Assembly: GCA_019752335.1 (NCBI GenBank)
Contig: JAIEMJ010000015.1
Location: 1 to 64,000 of the forward strand
Direction: 5' to 3'
Length of the DNA: 64,000 nucleotides
From: Bryobacteraceae bacterium
GTDB taxonomy: Bacteria; Acidobacteriota; Terriglobia; Bryobacterales; Bryobacteraceae
Both the position numbers and the translations under genes were made by a program. The notes below the pieces were generated by a model, which made no database searches, was not told where the DNA came from, and saw only the letters and a program-made list of their open reading frames with translations. Numbering within the stretch: the stretch's first letter is position 1; each line of letters begins with the position of its first letter. Shown piece by piece: positions 17,744 through 26,537 of this stretch.

Positions 17744-19059
17744 ACGTGCAATAAAGCGGCGAGCGAGTCGAGCTTCGCCAGCGTCTCCTCGCGCGAAGAG
17801 GCCTCCTCCGCCGGCTGCTTCAGGAAATCGAGCATCTGCGGCCGGAACTGGACCGCGCGATCGAGCCGCGGATTCGCGCCCGATGCATAGGCGCCCAGGT
17901 TGATCAGGTCTTCGCTGCGTTCGAACGCCGCCATCGCTTCGCGTACCTCCTGCATGCCGCGCTTCTGGCTGGGGGTCGCGATCTGGGAGGCCAGGCGGCT
18001 CACCGAATTGAGGATGTCGATAGCGGGATAATGGCCCGCCGCTCCCAGGGCGCGGGAAAGAATGATGTGTCCATCGAGGATGCCGCGCACGGCGTCGCAG
18101 ATAGGTTCGTTGAAGTCGTCGCCCTCGACCAGCACCGTGAAGAAGCCGGTAATCGATCCCTTCGCGACGCGCCCGGCCCGCTCGCAGATCTTGGGCAGCA
18201 GATTGAAGACGGAGGGCGTGTAGCCCTTCTGGCTGGGTGGCTCGCCGGCGGCGAGGCCGATCTCGCGCTGCGCCATGGCCAAACGCGTGACGGAGTCCAT
18301 CACCAGGAGGACGTCTTTCCCCAGGTCCCGGAAGTATTCGCTGACGGCGAGCGCCTGGAATGCGGCGCGGATGCGCAGCGGCGCCGGCCGGTCCGACGTG
18401 GCGACGATCACCACACTCTTGCGCATGCCCTCCGGCCCGAGTTCGTGTTCGATGAAGCCGCGCACCTCGCGGTTGCGCTCGCCGATTAGCGCGATTACCG
18501 CTACGTCGGCCGTGCTCTGCCGCACCATCGTTCCCAGCAGCGTGCTCTTGCCGACCCCCGAGCCGCCGAAGATGCCGATGCGCTGGCCCCGGCCGCAAGG
18601 TAGCAGGGAATCGATCGCACGGATACCGGTGACGAGCGGTTCGCGGATGGGTTCGCGCTCCATAGGGCCCGGCGCAGGGGCGTAGAGGTCGTACTGCGCC
18701 TCGCCCGCGATGGCGGGCCCGCCGTCCAGCGGACTTCCGAAGGCGTCGATGGCGCGGCCCAGGAGCGCGGGGCCGACCGTGGCGCGTGCCGCCTCGGCGC
18801 GCAGGACCACGCGGTCGCCGAGTTGAATCCCGCCGGTCTCTTCCATCGGCATCAGCAGCAGGCGCCCGCCGCGGAAGCCCACCACCTGCGCTCGCTTGCG
18901 CTCGCCGTTGCCGCATTGGATCTCGCAGATGTCGCCCACGGCGCCGCCCGGGCCGTTGCTCTCCACCAGCAGCCCGACCAGTTCGGCTACTTGGCCGCGC
19001 CACTGCATCCCGTCCAGGGTGGGGAGCTTTGCGAGGTAGCGTTCGAGCGGACTACCCAT
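17740..19059 (-). CDS. fliI: Flagellum-specific ATPase FliI
   Basis: The 439-residue ATPase of the flagellar type III secretion apparatus, homologous to F1 beta. Walker A is GIFGGSGVGKSTLLGTM and Walker B is DVLLVMDSVTRLAMAQRE. The family block LAAGEPPSQKGYTPSVFNLLPKI is intact. The N-terminal barrel region includes GDICEIQCGNGERKRAQVVGFRGGRLLLMPM. It overlaps fliH by eight bases and fliJ by four, as expected for a co-translated complex. Confidence 0.97.
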   Translation of the reverse strand: MGSPLERYLAKLPTLDGMQWRGQVAELVGLLVESNGPGGAVGDICEIQCGNGERKRAQVVGFRGGRLLLMPMEETGGIQLGDRVVLRAEAARATVGPALLGRAIDAFGSPLDGGPAIAGEAQYDLYAPAPGPMEREPIREPLVTGIRAIDSLLPCGRGQRIGIFGGSGVGKSTLLGTMVRQSTADVAVIALIGERNREVRGFIEHELGPEGMRKSVVIVATSDRPAPLRIRAAFQALAVSEYFRDLGKDVLLVMDSVTRLAMAQREIGLAAGEPPSQKGYTPSVFNLLPKICERAGRVAKGSITGFFTVLVEGDDFNEPICDAVRGILDGHIILSRALGAAGHYPAIDILNSVSRLASQIATPSQKRGMQEVREAMAAFERSEDLINLGAYASGANPRLDRAVQFRPQMLDFLKQPAEEASSREETLAKLDSLAALLHV

Positions 19060-19744
19060 GGCGGCCGTCCTTACCGAGCACGTCCAGAAAGCCGCGCTCG
19101 ATCTCGTCGAGTTGTGTGTCGACCGAGGCGTCGAGCGTGCCTTTCACCGTCTCAAAGAGCGCCGCGCCACGTTCGAGCGAGGGGTCGCCGATGACCTCCA
19201 CCTGGCGCGGCAAACGCAGCGACGCGAAGGCGGCGGCAAGAGCCGGCTGGTCGGCCGGACTCACCAAAATGCGATGGAGCTCTCGCGCGTCGAACTTGCC
19301 GAGCGCCACCCGGATCACCCCCAGGAGGGCTTCGGGGTCCACGGAGAGTTCGCGATGCAGCACGCGCCGCGCGACGCCGAGCGACAAGCGCACGACGTCG
19401 GCTTCGGCTTCGCGCCGGAAGGCGTCGCGCGTACCGGAGAGATCTGCCACTGTCCGCGCCAGGCGCTCCATCAGCGCGCTCAATTCCGCGCGCGCCAGTT
19501 GTTCGCCTTCCTGGCGCCCTTGCGCAAAGCCGTCGCGGTAGCTCTGTGCGGCGGCGGCCTGGGCGCGGGCGTTGGCTTCGGCCAGCAACCGGTCGAGGTC
19601 TTCGGCGGGTGGCTCGGGCCGGCTAGCGAACTCGGGATGGTGTTCGCGGATCGGGTCCGCGCCGCTGACGTCGCGCCACACCAGAGCTTGCGCGCCCTCG
19701 GCGCCCGCGGCGTGCAGACGGGCCGGCAAGGCTCTACGCGACAT
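19052..19744 (-). CDS. fliH: Flagellar assembly protein FliH
   Basis: A 230-residue FliI-binding regulator. The Ala/Glu/Arg-rich central helix (LLAEANARAQAAAAQSYRDG, FAQGRQEGEQLARAELSALM) shows the A/GxxxG-like repeats of FliH. The C-terminal half resembles the FliH/YscL/V-ATPase E domain (VVRLSLGVARRVLHRELSVDP, LERGAALFETVKGTLDASVD). It sits between fliG and fliI as is usual. Confidence 0.92.
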   Translation of the reverse strand: MSRRALPARLHAAGAEGAQALVWRDVSGADPIREHHPEFASRPEPPAEDLDRLLAEANARAQAAAAQSYRDGFAQGRQEGEQLARAELSALMERLARTVADLSGTRDAFRREAEADVVRLSLGVARRVLHRELSVDPEALLGVIRVALGKFDARELHRILVSPADQPALAAAFASLRLPRQVEVIGDPSLERGAALFETVKGTLDASVDTQLDEIERGFLDVLGKDGRHG

Positions 19745-19749
19745 CGGCC

Positions 19750-20778
19750 CTACTCCACATACTGCTCTCCGCCGCCGCCCTTCAGGTTCACGACGCCCTC
19801 GGCTTCCAGTTGCCGCACCACGGCGATCACCTGCTGCTGCGCGGTCTCCACGTCTTTAATCTTGGTCGGCCCCATGGATTCCATATCCTCTTTCAGCATC
19901 TCGGCGCCGCGTTGTGACATTGCCGAAAGAAAGTGGTCGCGCAGCTTCTCTGAGGTGCCCTTCAAGGCCACGGTGAGGATCTTGCGGTCGACGCGCGAGA
20001 GCAACTCCTTGAGGCCATTGGCGTCCACCAACATGATGTCCTCGAAGACAAACATCAGGTGGCGGATGGTCTCGCCCAGGGTGGGGTCGTCGGTTTCGAT
20101 GCGCTCCATCAGTTGCTTCGAACTAATCGAGTCCATGCGGTTGAACATCTCGGCCACGGCGTGGATGCCTCCGGTCGATTGACGGCTCATTTCGCCCAGT
20201 TCGCGTAGCTTGGCGCCCACCAGATTGGCGATCTTGGCGATGATGTCCGGCGAGATCTGGTCCAGGTTCGCCATGCGCATGGAGACATCGGCGCGTATCT
20301 CCTCGGGCAGGGAACTCAGCAGCCCGGCGGCCTGCGGCGGGTTCAGATGCGACAGGATCAGGGCAATGGTTTGCGGATGTTCGCTATGGATGAATTTGGC
20401 GAGTTGCTGAGGATCGGCTTTCTGCAACGTTTCGAAGCTCAGGCTCTCGCCGCCCAGGTGCTTCAGGATGCGATCCAGCATGCGCTTGCCCTTGTCGCCG
20501 CCGTAGGCTTCGTTGAGCAGGTTGCGGGCGAACTCGACGCCGCCGCGGATCACGTAGTCGTGCGCGAGCGACATTTCGTAGTACTCGGTGAGCACCTCCT
20601 CGGCCTGTTCGGCGGTGATCTTCTGCGCGAGCGCCACTTCTTTACCAATGCGCTGAACCTCATCCTCGTCAAGGTGCTTCATCACCTGGCCGGCGATGTT
20701 CTCGCCTAGTGTGATGAGCAAGATGGCCGCCTTGCGGGCCCCGGTCATGACGGCGGTACGTTGGTCGGTGCGCGGCAT
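19750..20778 (-). CDS. fliG: Flagellar motor switch protein FliG
   Basis: A 342-residue switch-complex protein that links the MS ring to the C ring and contacts the stator. The middle-domain signature EHPQTIALILSHLNPPQAA is present. The C-terminal torque helix carries the charged residues (VFEDIMLVDANGLKELLSRVDRKILTVALKGTSEKLRDHFLSAMSQRGAEMLKEDM). The ATG at 20778 lies four bases after the fliF stop. An earlier in-frame ATG inside fliF would add an unlikely Cys/Arg-rich stretch. Confidence 0.97.
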   Translation of the reverse strand: MPRTDQRTAVMTGARKAAILLITLGENIAGQVMKHLDEDEVQRIGKEVALAQKITAEQAEEVLTEYYEMSLAHDYVIRGGVEFARNLLNEAYGGDKGKRMLDRILKHLGGESLSFETLQKADPQQLAKFIHSEHPQTIALILSHLNPPQAAGLLSSLPEEIRADVSMRMANLDQISPDIIAKIANLVGAKLRELGEMSRQSTGGIHAVAEMFNRMDSISSKQLMERIETDDPTLGETIRHLMFVFEDIMLVDANGLKELLSRVDRKILTVALKGTSEKLRDHFLSAMSQRGAEMLKEDMESMGPTKIKDVETAQQQVIAVVRQLEAEGVVNLKGGGGEQYVE

Positions 20779-20782
20779 GCGG

Positions 20783-22639
20783 CTATCCTTCCTGCATCCA
20801 GCTGCGCACCACCTGCGCGGCGACACTGGGATTCTTGAGCGCCTCGTCGGCGATATGCTTGGCGAGAATTTCGTTCTTGTGCGAGGACATTGAGGAGATC
20901 TTCATCTTGGCGAGTTCCGCGGCCTGCTGACGGGCGCGTTCGGTGGCGCCCTCGGCGATGAAGTCCTCTACCGTTTGCGGACCGCCTTCGCCCGCGGCGG
21001 GCAAGCGCGCCTTGCCCGTGCTGCCTTCGCTGACGGCCGTTTGCGGCCCAGGCGGACCCTCGCCGGCGGGACCGGACGCCGGCGGCTCGTCGAGGGCTTC
21101 GTCGTTCTCCGCCGGTTCGGCCCCACTCTTGCCTTTGCCCCGCATCCGCCCGGGAGGGCCCTTCGCGCCCGTCTTCACCAAAGCCGCTGACTGCTTCGCG
21201 CGTCCGCGTTTGCGTAGGAAGATGACCACGCCCGCCACGAGGCCGAGCAACATCAGCAACGCGCCGCAGCCCGCCAAGGCGAGAATCTTGGGATCCTGCA
21301 AGGGCTTCGGGAGAAAGCGCAGGTCGAGCGCATTCGGCGCGACGGCGACGGGCGCGGCCTTCACCGGCAACGCGGGCGGCGGCGTGCGCAGCGTGGCGTC
21401 AAACGCCAGCGTTTCGACGATTACCTGATCGCCCCGCTCCGCCGACGCACCCACCGCGCCCATCACGAGGTCCCGGATCGACTTGAGCTGCGCGGGCGGC
21501 ACCGGATCCAGGATGCGCTTGGCCTGGGGCCCAGCGCCCTCCCAACGCACCGCTTGGTCCACCAGCACCGCCAGCGACAGCCGCCGCGTCACGCCCTGCG
21601 GTGTCTTCGTCTTGCGCACCACGCGGCTGGACTGAAAGGTGATGTTCTCCGTCCGGCGGCTGACTGCATTCGCGGAACTCCCGGCGCGTCCGGTGGGGCG
21701 GGGCAGGTTCGAAGCTGTACCGGGGACGCCCGCCTGCTGCTGTGGCGACGAGCTATCCTCGCCGCGCTGCTGCGTCACCATGACGCTCTTGTTGGGATCG
21801 AACGTCTCTTCGCTCTGCTCGCCGCTGGTGAGGTCGACGTCGACGGAGACGCTGGCGCGAAATTTGTCCGGACCCAGCAATGGCTCGAGCGTCGAGTTTA
21901 CTTTCTGCAAGAGCTCGTTCTCCACGCGCCGCCGGTAGGCGAGCAGCAACTCGGCGTGCTCGGCGTCGTCGGCGCCCGCCACGGGCGCCGCCTTGCTCAG
22001 CAGTTTCCCTCCCATGTCGAGCACCGCCACCTTGGGCGGCTCCAGGCCTTCGACGGCGCTCGCCGCCAAGTGCTGAATCGCGATCACGCTGGCGGGCGAG
22101 AGTTTCCGGCCGGCCTTCAGCTTCACCATTACGCTCGCTTTGGCCGCTTCGCGCAACTCCTCAAACACCGAGTGCTTGGCGAACGTCACGTGTACGCGCG
22201 CCTGCTCCACCTCGGCGATGGTGAGCGTGGAGCGTTCGAGTTCACCTTCAATCGCCCGATGGTAGTTCACCTGTTCGGCAAAGTCTGTCGCGCCGAAGTT
22301 CATCTTGTCGAAGAGTTCGTAGCCGATCCGGCCGGTCTTCGGCAGCCCCGCCGACGCCAGATCCAGCCGCATCTCGTCGACGTGGTTCGAGGGCACCAGC
22401 ACCGTCGCGCCGCCCTCTTCCAGGCGGAACTCGACGTTCTTCTCGCGCAGCCGCGCCGTCACCTGGCCCGCGTCCTCGGCGGCGAGCCCCTTGTAGAGCG
22501 GCTTGAAGTCGCGTTCCTTGTTCCACGACGTCACCGCGGCCAGGCCGCCGCCCACGGCCAACACCGCGACGGCCAGCGAGATCCGCTGCCGCCAGGTGAG
22601 CCGTGCAAAGAGTCCGCGAATTTGGTTGAGTAGATTCAA
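20783..22639 (-). CDS. fliF: Flagellar MS-ring protein FliF
   Basis: A 618-residue protein with two transmembrane helices (about residues 20-40 and 455-475), a periplasmic ring-building region and a cytoplasmic C-terminus that binds FliG. Family blocks: FKPLYKGLAAEDAGQVTARL, GFTR-like ASAGLPKTGRIGYELFDKMNFGATDF, and YHRAIEGELERSTLTIAEVEQARVHV. A Gly/Pro-rich spacer follows the second helix. The very C-terminal NPSVAAQVVRSWMQE is the FliG-binding helix. Confidence 0.97.
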   Translation of the reverse strand: MNLLNQIRGLFARLTWRQRISLAVAVLAVGGGLAAVTSWNKERDFKPLYKGLAAEDAGQVTARLREKNVEFRLEEGGATVLVPSNHVDEMRLDLASAGLPKTGRIGYELFDKMNFGATDFAEQVNYHRAIEGELERSTLTIAEVEQARVHVTFAKHSVFEELREAAKASVMVKLKAGRKLSPASVIAIQHLAASAVEGLEPPKVAVLDMGGKLLSKAAPVAGADDAEHAELLLAYRRRVENELLQKVNSTLEPLLGPDKFRASVSVDVDLTSGEQSEETFDPNKSVMVTQQRGEDSSSPQQQAGVPGTASNLPRPTGRAGSSANAVSRRTENITFQSSRVVRKTKTPQGVTRRLSLAVLVDQAVRWEGAGPQAKRILDPVPPAQLKSIRDLVMGAVGASAERGDQVIVETLAFDATLRTPPPALPVKAAPVAVAPNALDLRFLPKPLQDPKILALAGCGALLMLLGLVAGVVIFLRKRGRAKQSAALVKTGAKGPPGRMRGKGKSGAEPAENDEALDEPPASGPAGEGPPGPQTAVSEGSTGKARLPAAGEGGPQTVEDFIAEGATERARQQAAELAKMKISSMSSHKNEILAKHIADEALKNPSVAAQVVRSWMQEG

Positions 22640-22655
22640 TCGGGGTCAGTACGCC

Positions 22656-22964
22656 TTACAACTGCATGCGCATTACTTCCTGATACGCCTGCACCACTTT
22701 GTTGCGCATCTGGAGGAACATCTCCATCGAAATCTCCGCCCGCTGCGCGTCCAGCGCGACCTTGTGCACCTCTTCTGATTCGCCGCGCAGGAAGCTATTC
22801 AGACTTTCATCAGCCTGCTGTGCCGCGCCCGTTACCTGCTGGATGGCTTGCTTCAGAATGCCGCCGAACGCGCTCTCTTCGTTGCCCGCTTCACTGGCCG
22901 GCTTCGCCGCGCCGATGGTGTCCGGCAACTGAATGCGGTCCAGAATCGGACGGATGGCGTCCAT
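22656..22964 (-). CDS. fliE: Flagellar hook-basal body protein FliE
   Basis: A 102-residue rod/MS-ring adapter. The C-terminal consensus VHKVALDAQRAEISMEMFLQMRNKVVQAYQEVMRMQL is the classical FliE tail. It lies three bases after the flgC stop and 16 bases before fliF, matching the usual flgB-flgC-fliE-fliF order. Confidence 0.95.
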   Translation of the reverse strand: MDAIRPILDRIQLPDTIGAAKPASEAGNEESAFGGILKQAIQQVTGAAQQADESLNSFLRGESEEVHKVALDAQRAEISMEMFLQMRNKVVQAYQEVMRMQL

Positions 22965-22967
22965 GGC

Positions 22968-23408
22968 TTAGCCCCGCACCAGGTCGATCGAGCGGTTGAT
23001 CATGTCCTTAATCGCCGACATCGCCGAGACGTTCGCCGCGTAGTTGCGCGACGCGCCCATCAGGTCCACCATGTCCTCGGCCGGATTGATGCGCGGAAAA
23101 GCGACATAGCCGCGCGCGTCGGCGTCGGGGTGGCCGGGCAGATAGCGGCGATCCGGCTCGCTGGTATCTTCGACGACTTCCGACACGCTGACGCCGATCC
23201 CGGTCTGGTCGAGTTCATTCTGGAAGATTCCCGAAAAGGGAGAGCCCGCCGGTTCACTTTGGAACACCACATCCTTACGCCGGTAAGGGCCGCCTTCGGG
23301 CGTCCGGGTGGTTTCGGCGTTCGCCAGGTTCTCCACCAAGGCGGTAGCGCGCTGGCGCTGCGCGGCCATGCCGGACGCGCTGACGGAGAGCGTATCGAAG
23401 AGATTCAT
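22968..23408 (-). CDS. flgC: Flagellar basal-body rod protein FlgC
   Basis: A 146-residue proximal rod protein. The N-terminal rod signature LFDTLSVSASGMAAQRQRATALVENLANAETTRT and the C-terminal helix ASRNYAANVSAMSAIKDMI are conserved. ATG 23408 follows the flgB TAG after a single base. A GTG 12 bases upstream would overlap flgB and adds no conserved sequence. Confidence 0.95.
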   Translation of the reverse strand: MNLFDTLSVSASGMAAQRQRATALVENLANAETTRTPEGGPYRRKDVVFQSEPAGSPFSGIFQNELDQTGIGVSVSEVVEDTSEPDRRYLPGHPDADARGYVAFPRINPAEDMVDLMGASRNYAANVSAMSAIKDMINRSIDLVRG

Positions 23409-23409
23409 C

Positions 23410-23745
23410 CTAGCGTCCACCTTCCTGAATCGCTGTCCGGATGGACTTCAATTCGCCGCGCAGAATATTGCTGACAAAGTTGAAACGCATTGTGTTTTCA
23501 GCCAGTAGCCGGGCTTCGCGGTCCATGCTGACGTTGTTGCCGTCGTTGCGGCCAGCGAGTCCTTCGGGCTCAATGATGTTGGGTTGGCCGCCCTCGGCAT
23601 GGCTCATGAACTCGAAGTGAAAATCGAGGTCACGCGTGCGATAGCCGGGCGTGTTGGCGTTGGCGATGTTGCTGGCCACCAGCTTTTGCCGGGTGCTGAG
23701 CAGGTCCAGGTAGTGTTCGAGGTTGGCTTGGACAGGGTCTAGCAT
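23410..23745 (-). CDS. flgB: Flagellar basal-body rod protein FlgB
   Basis: A 111-residue rod protein and first gene of an eight-gene operon. It carries the rod motif LLSTRQKLVASNIANANTPGYRTRDLDF and the C-terminal NFVSNILRGELKSI. A predicted extended -10 ends seven bases before the ATG. No other flagellar genes (hook, filament, fliM/N/P/Q/R, flhA/B) are in this window, so the rest must lie elsewhere. Confidence 0.95.
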   Translation of the reverse strand: MLDPVQANLEHYLDLLSTRQKLVASNIANANTPGYRTRDLDFHFEFMSHAEGGQPNIIEPEGLAGRNDGNNVSMDREARLLAENTMRFNFVSNILRGELKSIRTAIQEGGR

Positions 23746-23752
23746 CGCCCTT

Positions 23753-23761
23753 TGTATAGCA
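23753..23761 (-). promoter_or_regulatory. Extended -10 of the flgB-fliJ operon
   Basis: TGCTATACA on the minus strand, followed by AAGGGCG and the flgB ATG. It resembles a housekeeping promoter rather than a sigma-28 or sigma-54 promoter, and AAGGG may double as a ribosome site. Confidence 0.45.
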
Positions 23762-23835
23762 ACTAGAGGGCCACAACGAAAACAAGCCCCTTTTCCCCCG
23801 GAACCGTGGCAGAAATTTGCCGCGACGCCAGAATC

Positions 23836-24408
23836 TTAGCGGCCCAGGTAGGCGAAGAGTTGATCGAGCGCGCGACGCCGGTGCGAAATGGTGAACGTAC
23901 GCTTCGTGGGAATCTCGGCCAACGTCAAGCCGAACGGCGGATAGAAGAAGAGCGGATCGTAGCCGAAGCCGCCCGCGCCCCGGCGCGCGATGAGAATCTC
24001 ACCCTCCACCTCGCCCCGAAAGGTCGATTGCACTTCCCCGTCTTTCACCAGGGCGATGGCGCAGACGTAGCGCGCCCGGCGGTCTGTTTTACCGGCCAGA
24101 TTCTGCAACAGCAGGTCATTGTTGGCTTCGTCGTGGGCTGTAGGACCCGCATAGCGAGCCGAGTAGATGCCGGGCGCGCCGCCCAGGGCATCGACGGCCA
24201 GGCCGGAGTCTTCGGCAAACAGGGGTCCGGGGGCGAACTTGGCGTAGTAGAGCGCCTTCTGGATGGCGTTTTCTTCGAAGGTCTGCCCGGTCTCCTCCGG
24301 CGCGGCGATGCCCGCGAGGTCCAGCGTCTCGATTTCGAAGCCCAGGCCAGCCGCAAGCCGGAACTCGCGCAGCTTGCCCTGATTCGTCGTGGCGCAGTAG
24401 AGCTTCAA
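23836..24408 (-). CDS. rdgB: XTP/dITP diphosphatase (HAM1/RdgB family)
   Basis: Hydrolyses non-canonical purine nucleoside triphosphates to keep inosine and xanthosine out of DNA. The 190-residue protein opens with [18 protein letters not shown] (T-x-N-x2-K signature). It contains [25 protein letters not shown] and [23 protein letters not shown], and ends with [11 protein letters not shown], all core RdgB motifs. The ATG overlaps the stop of rph by four bases; the rph-rdgB pairing is common. Confidence 0.96.
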   Translation of the reverse strand: MKLYCATTNQGKLREFRLAAGLGFEIETLDLAGIAAPEETGQTFEENAIQKALYYAKFAPGPLFAEDSGLAVDALGGAPGIYSARYAGPTAHDEANNDLLLQNLAGKTDRRARYVCAIALVKDGEVQSTFRGEVEGEILIARRGAGGFGYDPLFFYPPFGLTLAEIPTKRTFTISHRRRALDQLFAYLGR

Positions 24409-25124
24409 GCCTGCCCCAGGGCCGCCTTCTGCAAGGCGATCAGTTCCGCGATGCCGGACTTGGCGAGCGAGATCATGCGGGCCAGTTGCTCGTCATCAAA
24501 GGCCGTCTTCTCCGCCGTCGACTGCAACTCGACGAAACGCCCGGCGCCGGTCATCACGACGTTCATGTCGACCTCGGCTTGGCTATCCTCTTCGTAGCAG
24601 AGGTCCAGCAGCGGCACGCCGTTCACGATGCCGACGCTGGTGGCGGCGACCATGTCGCGCAGCGGATTCTTCTTGAGGGTGCCGAAGTCGAGCAACTTGG
24701 CGACGGCGAGGCCAAGCGCGACGTAGGCGCCGGTGACGGCGGCGGTGCGTGTGCCGCCATCGGCCTGGATCACGTCGCAGTCGACGACGATGCTGCGCTC
24801 GGCCAACTGGTGCAGGTCCACCACGGCGCGCAGGCTGCGGCCAATCAGGCGCTGGATCTCATGGGTACGGCCACTCTGCTTCCCCTTGGTCACCTCGCGC
24901 GGCGTCCGCTGCGCGGTGGCGCGGGGCAGCATGGAGTACTCGGCGGTCACCCAGCCGCGGCCGGTGCCGCGTAGCCAGGCGGGCGTCGATTCGTCGACGG
25001 ACGCAGTGCAGATGACGCGCGTATGGCCGCACTCAATCAGCACGGAGCCTTCCGCGGTCAGCAGATAATTCGGGGTAATCTTAACGGGGCGCAGGTCGCC
25101 GGGGTTTCGTTGGTCAATGCGCAT
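24405..25124 (-). CDS. rph: Ribonuclease PH
   Basis: A 239-residue phosphorolytic 3'-5' exoribonuclease that trims tRNA 3' ends. Signature blocks: [69 protein letters not shown] and [20 protein letters not shown]. Its ATG overlaps the TAA of a small membrane-protein gene upstream (TAATG), and its stop overlaps rdgB. Confidence 0.97.
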   Translation of the reverse strand: MRIDQRNPGDLRPVKITPNYLLTAEGSVLIECGHTRVICTASVDESTPAWLRGTGRGWVTAEYSMLPRATAQRTPREVTKGKQSGRTHEIQRLIGRSLRAVVDLHQLAERSIVVDCDVIQADGGTRTAAVTGAYVALGLAVAKLLDFGTLKKNPLRDMVAATSVGIVNGVPLLDLCYEEDSQAEVDMNVVMTGAGRFVELQSTAEKTAFDDEQLARMISLAKSGIAELIALQKAALGQA

Positions 25125-25267
25125 TATCGAGAAGTCATCATTCCGTAGAGCAGTAGGGCGATCATCAGAAAACCGAGAAAAATCACCACCAGGCAGGGGA
25201 TGGCGCCCATCGCCTTCGGGCTGAGGACTGGTTTTTTGCCGGTCTTGGCGGGCTTGTACTTCGCCAT
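25124..25267 (-). CDS. Small single-span membrane protein (47 residues)
   Basis: This short gene starts at ATG 25267 and ends with TAA overlapping the rph start codon (TAATG). The product has a Lys/Pro-rich basic head ([18 protein letters not shown]) and one strong hydrophobic segment ([20 protein letters not shown]), then ends YGMMTSR. That pattern predicts an N-in single-pass inner membrane protein. It lies five bases from xseB, so it belongs to the xseB-rph-rdgB operon. No family was recognised. The tight overlap and clean topology support it as real. Confidence 0.7.
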   Translation of the reverse strand: MAKYKPAKTGKKPVLSPKAMGAIPCLVVIFLGFLMIALLLYGMMTSR

Positions 25268-25271
25268 CGAT

Positions 25272-25499
25272 CTAGAGTTCCGCCGCTTCGGGCTTCACTT
25301 GCTGGCCGCGCTTCACCAGCGTTTCGACGCGCGTTTCGGCTTCTTCGAGCTGCGTCCGGCACTGCTGCGAAAGCGTCATGCCGCGTTCGAAGAGTTGGAT
25401 GGCGCGTTCGAGGGGCAGTTCGCCAGATTCCAGGTCGCGCACGACGGTTTCAAGCTCGCTTAGGCTGGTTTCGAAGGGGATGCTTTCGGGTTGACTCAC
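25272..25499 (-). CDS. xseB: Exodeoxyribonuclease VII small subunit
   Basis: A 75-residue protein with the XseB core FETSLSELETVVRDLESGEL...LERAIQLFERGMTLSQQCRTQLEEAETRV. The start is GTG at 25499, four bases after the stop of the upstream dehydrogenase gene. The large subunit gene xseA is not in this window, which is not unusual. Confidence 0.93.
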   Translation of the reverse strand: MSQPESIPFETSLSELETVVRDLESGELPLERAIQLFERGMTLSQQCRTQLEEAETRVETLVKRGQQVKPEAAEL

Positions 25500-25503
25500 T
25501 AGA

Positions 25504-26535
25504 TTAGATTGTAACCCCCACCCGCTTCGCCGTGGCCAGTAATGTCTCCCAATTCCCGTCCGGCAGCGGAATGCCCTCCCGGCGGCGTTCGGCCTCCACC
25601 CGGCGCTCGACGTCGCCCGCCACCAACACTTCGTCGTAGCCCTTGGCCGGCGCCGCCGCGCGAACCATCGCGGCCAACTCCGCCGCACGGGCGCCGAGTT
25701 GGGCCGGATCCCCGAAGCGCGCCAGGTCAATCGCCAGAAAGAAGTGATTCAGGCTCGAGGGACGGCCGCGCTTGCGGATGCTGCCAATCTCGGTAGAGAC
25801 CTTGCCGCCCGAGAGCACGCCGCACAGAATCTCCACCATCATGGCCAGGCCGGAGCCCTTGTAGCCTCCCAGGGGCATCAGCAGGCCCTGCATGGCGGTC
25901 GCCGTGTCCGTGGTCGGCACGCCTTCGGCGTCCAGCGCCCAACCGGCCGGAATGCTCTTCTGCTCGTTAATGGAGGCCTTAAAGATGCGCCCCGCGGCGA
26001 CCGTCGTCGTCGCCATATCGAGCAGGAAGCTCTCCTCGCCGGGCAGGGCAAAGCAGATCGGGTTCGTACCGAAGCGCGGCTCGCGGGCTTGCCACGGCGC
26101 GACCAGCGGCGACGCGTCGCACATCACGATTCCGACGTTGCCTGCCTCAGCCATCTGCCGCGTCCACCAGAACGCGGCGCCGAAGTGGTTCGCATTCCGC
26201 GCCGACACTACGCCCACGCCGTGCAGCTTCGCCAGGCGGGCGGCATGGCCCGCGCAGATTTGTGCCGTCACCTGGCCGAGCCCGTTGCCGGCGTCATAGA
26301 CCATCGACGTGCCGTCTTCGCTCACAATCTCGCCCGTGGCCGCGGCCAACATATCGCCGGCCAGCAACTGGTCGATGTAGAAGCTCAGCAGTTGGATGCC
26401 GTGCGAATCCGTGCCGCGCAGGTTCGTGGCGACCAAGGTCGTCGCGACGAGCGCCGCGTGTTCCGCAGCTACGCCGGCCGCGAGGAGAATCCGTTCGGCG
26501 AGCGAGCGCAGTTGCTCGTGGGGAATCAGCGGCAT
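25504..26535 (-). CDS. Ldh2/malate-lactate-ureidoglycolate type NAD(P)-dependent dehydrogenase
   Basis: A 343-residue oxidoreductase of the Ldh_2 family, which is not related to the classical Rossmann lactate dehydrogenases. Motifs: ATNLRGTDSHGIQLLSFYID (His of the active site), GQVTAQICAGHAARLAKLHGVGVVSARNANHFGAAFWW, FGTNPICFALP, and GGYKGSGLAMMVEILCGVLSGG. Family members reduce or oxidise 2-oxo/2-hydroxy acids. It follows the sugar-binding lipoprotein by two bases, so the substrate is probably a sugar-derived acid taken up or sensed by that protein. Confidence 0.88.
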   Translation of the reverse strand: MPLIPHEQLRSLAERILLAAGVAAEHAALVATTLVATNLRGTDSHGIQLLSFYIDQLLAGDMLAAATGEIVSEDGTSMVYDAGNGLGQVTAQICAGHAARLAKLHGVGVVSARNANHFGAAFWWTRQMAEAGNVGIVMCDASPLVAPWQAREPRFGTNPICFALPGEESFLLDMATTTVAAGRIFKASINEQKSIPAGWALDAEGVPTTDTATAMQGLLMPLGGYKGSGLAMMVEILCGVLSGGKVSTEIGSIRKRGRPSSLNHFFLAIDLARFGDPAQLGARAAELAAMVRAAAPAKGYDEVLVAGDVERRVEAERRREGIPLPDGNWETLLATAKRVGVTI

Positions 26536-26537
26536 GG

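Noticed and set aside
23805-23825. A sigma-54-like TGGCA...TTGCC sequence near flgB
   Set aside because: It is on the plus strand while both neighbouring genes are on the minus strand, and the GG-GC spacing is one base short.
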